From Spirosoma sordidisoli (GTDB lineage Bacteria; Bacteroidota; Bacteroidia; Cytophagales; Spirosomataceae), in contig NZ_SBLB01000001.1 in assembly GCF_004138325.1 (NCBI RefSeq), positions 975,855 to 1,039,854 of the forward strand: 64,000 bases of DNA. The letters are read 5' to 3'. The notes beneath the pieces are model-generated. The model searched no databases, was not told the DNA's origin, and saw only the letters and a program-made list of their open reading frames with translations. Positions 59,860-64,000 of this stretch are shown here, piece after piece. The stretch's first letter is position 1; each line of letters starts with the position of its first letter. The position numbers and the translations under genes were made by a program.

Positions 59860-60756
59860 ATGACTACTGCCGAGGAACTCAAAGCGATTGTCCGTCAGAA
59901 ATACGGCGACATCGCGCGTCAGGAAGAAACCCAGGGCGTAACGGTCGATGGTGGCTGCGGGCCTTCGTCCTGTTGTGGTCCGGCCGCTACAGATGCCTCG
60001 TACAGCATTCTGATGAACGACGAGTACCAAACCATCGACGGCTACGTGGCCGATGCGGATCTGGGGCTGGGCTGCGGCTTGCCGACCCAGTTTGCGCAGA
60101 TAAAACCCGGCGACACCGTCGTTGACCTCGGGTCCGGCGCGGGCAACGACTGCTTTGTAGCCCGCGCCGAAACCGGAGAAACCGGCCGGGTTATCGGGCT
60201 GGATATGACCCCGGGTATGATTGACCGGGCCCGGAAGAACGCGAAAGCCCTGAATTACACGAACGTCGAATTCGTCTATGGCGACATCGAAGACATACCC
60301 CTGCCCGATAACCTGGCCGACGTTGTAGTAAGCAACTGCGTTATGAACCTGGTGCCCGACAAAGCACGCGCCTTTCAGGAAACGTACCGGATTCTGAAAC
60401 CCGGTGGTCATTTCAGCATCTCCGATATCGTCCTCGTGGGCGACCTGCCCGAGGGGCTGCAGCGGGACGCCGAGCTGTATGCAGGTTGCGTATCGGGAGC
60501 CATCCAGGAGCGCGACTACCTTGATATCGTTACCCGGTCGGGTTTTACGGCCCTGCAGGTACAGAAGAAGAAAGAAATCAACCTGCCGACCGAGCTACTC
60601 CGGACCTACATCACCGCCGACGAGCTGGCTGCGTACCGACAGGATGGCCGCGGTATCTACAGCATCACCGTCTTTGCCCGCAAACCACTCACCGACCCGA
60701 AACCGGCCAGCCCATCGGCTGAGTCCTGCTGCGGACCAACCTGCTGCAACGGGTAA
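59860..60756 (+). CDS. arsM: Arsenite S-adenosylmethionine methyltransferase
   Basis: The 298-residue enzyme methylates As(III) to less toxic or volatile forms. The SAM motif [11 protein letters not shown] is at about 87-97, and LDMTPGM and YRILKPGG follow. Three Cys match the arsenic-binding set of CmArsM: Cys72 (GLGCGLP), Cys160 (SNCVMNL) and Cys210 (YAGCVSG); the spacing of the last two (50) equals that of CmArsM Cys174/Cys224. Further Cys occur at the N-terminus ([11 protein letters not shown]) and C-terminus ([10 protein letters not shown]), an addition found in many Bacteroidota ArsM. It follows arsR and precedes the flavoprotein gene by 31 bp. Confidence 0.95.
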   Translation: MTTAEELKAIVRQKYGDIARQEETQGVTVDGGCGPSSCCGPAATDASYSILMNDEYQTIDGYVADADLGLGCGLPTQFAQIKPGDTVVDLGSGAGNDCFVARAETGETGRVIGLDMTPGMIDRARKNAKALNYTNVEFVYGDIEDIPLPDNLADVVVSNCVMNLVPDKARAFQETYRILKPGGHFSISDIVLVGDLPEGLQRDAELYAGCVSGAIQERDYLDIVTRSGFTALQVQKKKEINLPTELLRTYITADELAAYRQDGRGIYSITVFARKPLTDPKPASPSAESCCGPTCCNG

Positions 60757-60787
60757 CAGATTCAGCTGCTCACCCGCTCTTTATCGT

Positions 60788-61876
60788 ATGGCTGAAGAAC
60801 CTATTCAGGAAACCGACATCGTGGTGATCGGTGGCGGACAAAGCGGCCTGTCGGTCGCCTATTTCCTGCGCCGGACCGGTCGTTCATTCGTTATTCTCGA
60901 CGACCAGCCACGGGCGGGGGGTGCCTGGCTGCACGGCTGGGACTCGCTCCGGCTGTTCTCACCGGCCGAAGCCTCGTCGTTACCCGGCTGGCCTATGCCG
61001 CGACCGGCGGGCCCCGATGCCGGTTTCCCGGCCCGGCAGCAGGTTATCGACTACCTGGACGCCTACGAAGCCCGCTACAAGCTACCCCTCCGGCGCCCTG
61101 TCCGGGTAGAACAGCTTACGCGCCATACCGACGGATACACAATCCGGACGGACAAGGGTACGTGGCGGGCACCGGCCGTGGTTTGCAGCACCGGCGCCTG
61201 GACAAATCCCGTTCTACCGGCGTATCCGGGTCAGGCCGATTTCAGAGGCCTGCAACTTCATTCGGCCCATTACCACTCGCCCGAATCGCTGGCTGGCCAG
61301 CGGGTGCTGATTGTCGGGGGCGGTAATTCGGCAGCCCAGATTCTGGCCGAGGTATCGGAGGTAGCCCATACCGTTTGGGTAACCCTGACCGAGCCAACGT
61401 TCCTGCCCGACGACGTCGATGGGCGGGTTTTGTTTAGCCGGGCTACGGAGCGGTATCATGCCACCCAGGCTGGCCAGTCGCCGGCGCCGACCGGTCGTCT
61501 CGGCGATATTGTCATGGTTCCTTCGGTGCAGGCCGCCCGTAGTCGGGGCGTATTGCAGGCACGTCGGCCCTTTGTTCGGATAACGACCCAGGGGGTTGTC
61601 TGGCCAGACGGTCAGTCAGAGTCGTTCGATACCATCATCTGGTGCACGGGTTTCCGCCCGGCCACCGACCTGCTCGGTCCGCTGGGGATCGTAGACAGGG
61701 AGGGACGTGTGGCTACTGACGGAACCCGGGCTATCGACGCACCGGGTCTCTGGCTGGTGGGGTACGGCAACTGGACAGGCTTTGCCTCGGCCACCCTGAT
61801 CGGCGTTGGCCGGTCGGCCCGGCAGACCGCCGAAGAAATTAACGCGTATCTACCCCAGCCTCAACCATCCATTTAA
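60788..61876 (+). CDS. arsO: ArsO-like flavin-dependent monooxygenase
   Basis: The 362-residue protein has an FAD-binding GGGQSGLS near 15-22, a NAD(P)H loop VGGGNSAAQ (about 176-184), and a [16 protein letters not shown] region like flavin-containing monooxygenases and thioredoxin-reductase-like oxidoreductases. The true start is ATG 60788 ([13 protein letters not shown]); the frame reaching back to 60404 is antisense-free noise from inside arsM. In ars operons such genes are named arsO; the chemistry, perhaps oxidation of a methylated arsenical, is not settled. It ends 9 bp before acr3. Confidence 0.82.
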   Translation: MAEEPIQETDIVVIGGGQSGLSVAYFLRRTGRSFVILDDQPRAGGAWLHGWDSLRLFSPAEASSLPGWPMPRPAGPDAGFPARQQVIDYLDAYEARYKLPLRRPVRVEQLTRHTDGYTIRTDKGTWRAPAVVCSTGAWTNPVLPAYPGQADFRGLQLHSAHYHSPESLAGQRVLIVGGGNSAAQILAEVSEVAHTVWVTLTEPTFLPDDVDGRVLFSRATERYHATQAGQSPAPTGRLGDIVMVPSVQAARSRGVLQARRPFVRITTQGVVWPDGQSESFDTIIWCTGFRPATDLLGPLGIVDREGRVATDGTRAIDAPGLWLVGYGNWTGFASATLIGVGRSARQTAEEINAYLPQPQPSI

Positions 61877-61885
61877 CCCATTCGT

Positions 61886-62956
61886 ATGGACAACCCTTCT
61901 GTAACAGAAACGACCCAGCCGCCCCGCCTGTCGTTTCTCGACCGCTTTTTAACCGGGTGGATTTTCGGCGCCATGGCGCTGGGCGTGCTGCTGGGAAACC
62001 TGTTTCCGCAAATCGAACAGTCGCTCAGTGCCTACCAGTCCAGAACTACCAATGTGCCGCTGGCCATCGGACTGATTCTGATGATGTACCCGCCCCTGGC
62101 CAAAGTACGCTACGATCGACTGCCAGCGGTATTCCGAAACACGAAAATCCTGACGCTGTCGCTCGTGCAGAACTGGCTCATTGGCCCGGTGCTGATGTTT
62201 GGCCTGGCCGTTCTGCTCCTGCCCGACAAGCCGGATTACATGACGGGCCTGATCATGATCGGCATTGCCCGCTGCATCGCGATGGTCATCGTCTGGAACG
62301 ACCTGGCCCTCGGCGATCGGGAATACGTAGCGGGGCTGGTAGCGTTCAACAGCATCTTTCAGGTCCTGTTCTATTCGGTCTACGCGTATGTATTCGTAAC
62401 GGTGCTGCCGCCTTTGTTTGGCCTGCCCGGCGCCACGGTAGCCATCAGTATCGGGCAGATTGCCGAAAGTGTGGCCATCTACCTGGGTATTCCGTTCCTG
62501 GCCGGGCTGCTCTCGCGGCTCCTGCTAACCCGGCTGTTCGGTACCGAGTGGTACGAGACCCGTTTCCTGCCCTTCATCAGTCCTATTACGCTGGTGGCGC
62601 TACTGTTCACGATTGTGCTCATGTTCAGCCTGAAGGGAACGCTGATCGTACAGATTCCGGGCGATGTGCTGCGGATTGCGCTGCCCCTGGTCATTTACTT
62701 CGTGCTGATGTTTTTTATGGCCTTTTACCTGGCCAAGCGGGCCGGTGCCGATTACGCCAAAAGCACCTCACTGGCCTTCACCGCAGCCGGTAACAACTTT
62801 GAGCTGGGCATAGCCGTGGCCATTGCCGTCTTCGGCATCAACTCGGGGGTTGCCTTCGCGGCCGTAATCGGTCCCCTCATCGAAGTCCCCGTCCTGATTT
62901 TACTCGTCCATGTAGCCCTTAAACAACGCGCTTCGTTTAACCCGGTATCCCAATGA
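61886..62956 (+). CDS. acr3: ACR3-family arsenite efflux transporter
   Basis: The 356-residue inner-membrane carrier has ten hydrophobic helices, the conserved Cys130 in [13 protein letters not shown] (the As(III)-essential Cys of ACR3), and the [13 protein letters not shown] signature in the ninth helix with Asn and Glu. It extrudes As(OH)3 using the proton gradient. Its stop overlaps the metallophosphoesterase start (ATGA), so the two proteins are made together. The gene is often labelled arsB in annotation pipelines. Confidence 0.96.
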   Translation: MDNPSVTETTQPPRLSFLDRFLTGWIFGAMALGVLLGNLFPQIEQSLSAYQSRTTNVPLAIGLILMMYPPLAKVRYDRLPAVFRNTKILTLSLVQNWLIGPVLMFGLAVLLLPDKPDYMTGLIMIGIARCIAMVIVWNDLALGDREYVAGLVAFNSIFQVLFYSVYAYVFVTVLPPLFGLPGATVAISIGQIAESVAIYLGIPFLAGLLSRLLLTRLFGTEWYETRFLPFISPITLVALLFTIVLMFSLKGTLIVQIPGDVLRIALPLVIYFVLMFFMAFYLAKRAGADYAKSTSLAFTAAGNNFELGIAVAIAVFGINSGVAFAAVIGPLIEVPVLILLVHVALKQRASFNPVSQ

Positions 62957-63756
62957 AAATTGCTCTTTTCTCCGACATTCATGCCAATCTGCCCGCGCTG
63001 GAAGCGGTGCTGGCCGATATTGACCAGCAGGCCGTCGATGCCGTCTATTGCCTGGGCGACCTGGTAGGCTATAATGTCTGGCCCAACGAGGTCATCAACA
63101 CCATCCGCCAGCGGGGTATTCCCACCATTGCCGGCAACTACGACTACGGTATTGGCCGGCAGAGCGACGATTGCGGCTGCGCCTATCGCGAAGACGCAGA
63201 AAAAGCGATGGGCAACGTGTCCATCAGCTACACCAACCAGGTCGTTGGTGCCAGCGAACGCCAGTACCTGCGCACCCTGCCCACCCACATCCGGCTCGAG
63301 TTTGAACTCGGCTTCAACCCGGATCAGCTCTGGCATCAGCAAACGCCCTTTGTCGTGATGCTGGTACATGGCAGCCCCCGGCGCGTCAATGAATACCTGT
63401 TTGCCGACCGGGGCGACCGCAGTCTGGGCCGGGTACTGGAAGGGGCCGGAGCCGACGTCCTCTGCTTTGGCCACACCCACAAACCGTTCTATAAAGTAGT
63501 CAGTGGCGAACCCGAAGGCCAGGAAACCTATTTTCGGCATGCCATCAATATCGGGTCGGTGGGTAAGCCGAAAGATGGCGACCCCCGCGCCGGCTATGTC
63601 CTGCTGACCATCGACGAAACGGCCCGGCCGGGCGCTAAAGAAGGCATTCAGGTCGACTTTGTACGGGTCGAATACGACGTTGAACAAGCAGCCCGCGCCG
63701 TTGAGGATAGCATCCTGCCTGACCCCTACGCCGACATGCTGCGTACAGCGCGCTAA
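62953..63756 (+). CDS. Calcineurin-like metallophosphoesterase in the ars operon
   Basis: The 267-residue protein has the phosphoesterase metal motifs: SDIHAN (residues 7-12), LGDLVGY, GNYD at 61-64 (a Tyr where GNHD is common), MLVHGSP and GHTHKP. A short Cys motif DDCGCAY follows (Cys74, Cys76), unusual for the fold and a possible arsenic- or metal-binding spot. It starts with ATGA overlap inside acr3, so it belongs to the ars operon. The family includes nucleases, phosphatases and YfcE-type enzymes; the reaction here is unknown. A terminator follows. Confidence 0.85.
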   Translation: MKIALFSDIHANLPALEAVLADIDQQAVDAVYCLGDLVGYNVWPNEVINTIRQRGIPTIAGNYDYGIGRQSDDCGCAYREDAEKAMGNVSISYTNQVVGASERQYLRTLPTHIRLEFELGFNPDQLWHQQTPFVVMLVHGSPRRVNEYLFADRGDRSLGRVLEGAGADVLCFGHTHKPFYKVVSGEPEGQETYFRHAINIGSVGKPKDGDPRAGYVLLTIDETARPGAKEGIQVDFVRVEYDVEQAARAVEDSILPDPYADMLRTAR

Positions 63757-63778
63757 TCCATTCTCTGTTCATACCCAG

Positions 63779-63820
63779 GCCCCGTTCTGACGCACTCCTG
63801 CGCCGAACGGGGCTTTTTTT
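63779..63820 (+). terminator. Terminator of the ars operon
   Basis: A perfect 9-bp stem GCCCCGTTC / GAACGGGGC with a 17-nt loop is followed by seven T. It begins 23 bp after the metallophosphoesterase stop. Confidence 0.88.
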
Positions 63821-63945
63821 GGGCGCAAAGTCAGGGAATCGAAGCCGGTGGATATGACACATGAAAAAAATACAGTATCCTTCTTGCATATATAGCTTTC
63901 TTATATATACATTCGCTTATTACTAACCGTGCTTCATGAGTTTAT

Positions 63946-64000
63946 ATGGAACCAACCCAGAGTGAATTTCTGCGCGGAACGCTCAAGACAATCGTGCTGA
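63946..64000 (+). CDS. Probable PadR-family regulator, truncated by the window edge
   Basis: An ATG at 63946 opens a frame to the end: MEPTQSEFLRGTLKTIVL. This matches the N-terminus of Bacteroidota PadR-like winged-helix regulators (LxGTLxTIVLKLL). Only 18 residues are visible, so this is tentative. The ~120 bp before it are AT-rich with TATATA words, a likely promoter. Confidence 0.5.
   Translation, partial: MEPTQSEFLRGTLKTIVL

Noticed and set aside
60404..60787. N-terminal extension of the flavoprotein frame into arsM
   Set aside because: The extension lies out of frame inside arsM and has no similarity; the Rossmann motif starts after ATG 60788.
57773..63756. mntH-ars region as a mobile island
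   Set aside because: No integrase, transposase, tRNA or direct-repeat boundary is visible; composition looks like the neighbours. The hairpin elements alone do not prove transfer.
1..64000. rRNA, tRNA, riboswitch or phage genes
   Set aside because: No cloverleaf, rRNA core words, riboswitch core or phage structural motif was found by reading; small RNAs without known features cannot be excluded.

Overview
The window reads as a chromosomal segment of a Bacteroidota bacterium, most likely order Cytophagales near Spirosoma, Fibrella or Rudanella (an inference from gene content). Support comes from a SusC/SusD pair, several TonB-dependent outer-membrane proteins with an N-terminal carboxypeptidase-like domain, a FecI/FecR-type sigma/anti-sigma pair, a GLPGLI protein, a DUF4286 protein, the Bacteroidota-type N-acyl-ornithine transcarbamylase, and -7 promoter elements of the form TAnnTTTG. 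Coding DNA is GC-rich and many intergenic gaps are AT-rich. I see no rRNA, tRNA, CRISPR array, transposase, integrase or phage gene.

Layout. 1-5.6 kb: the 3' part of an RND/MMPL transporter, a secreted SASA-type esterase, small conserved proteins and a secreted NlpC/P60 peptidase. 5.6-8.7 kb: arginine genes in the order argD, argF', argB. 8.8-13.5 kb: an alpha/beta hydrolase, two paralogous lipoproteins, clpX and clpP. 13.7-20.3 kb: an XRE regulator, then an ECF sigma factor, a FecR anti-sigma factor, an STN-domain protein with a 16-residue repeat, and a TonB-dependent receptor. 20.3-33.8 kb: a sialidase-like protein, an M42 aminopeptidase, an outer-membrane protein and lipoprotein pair, a receptor/GLPGLI/secreted-protein operon, a BtuF-like protein coupled to an AraC regulator, a lipoprotein and a DUF4260 protein. 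33.8-42.6 kb: aroA, nagA, a three-unit palindromic repeat array, ribD, small secreted proteins, prmC, a MoxR ATPase, msrB and an unknown secreted protein. 42.6-47.6 kb: susC and susD. 47.8-56.7 kb: a leftward envelope cluster of two GT2 glycosyltransferases, an MBOAT acyltransferase, two large polytopic proteins, an EamA transporter and an LptF/G permease. 56.9-59.1 kb: mntR and mntH, divergent around one palindromic operator and flanked by inverted copies of a GAGACGC hairpin element. 59.4-63.8 kb: an arsenic operon (arsR, arsM, an ArsO-like flavoprotein, acr3, a metallophosphoesterase). The start of a probable PadR regulator lies at the right edge.

How the genes work together. The argD/argF'/argB cluster gives three arginine-biosynthesis steps. 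The sigma/FecR/STN/receptor group looks like a cell-surface signalling unit whose signalling domain sits on a separate protein instead of on the receptor. MntR probably represses both itself and MntH through the shared palindrome. ArsR probably represses its operon through a 16-bp palindrome that recurs in degenerate form before arsM. The operon would bind, methylate and export arsenic, and carries two extra enzymes of less certain role. The most unusual items are the split STN signalling unit with its repeat protein, the metallophosphoesterase locked into the ars operon, the inverted hairpin elements with a compensatory base-pair change around mntRH, the palindromic array at 36.4-36.8 kb, and Ala90 at the substrate-selecting position of ArgF'.
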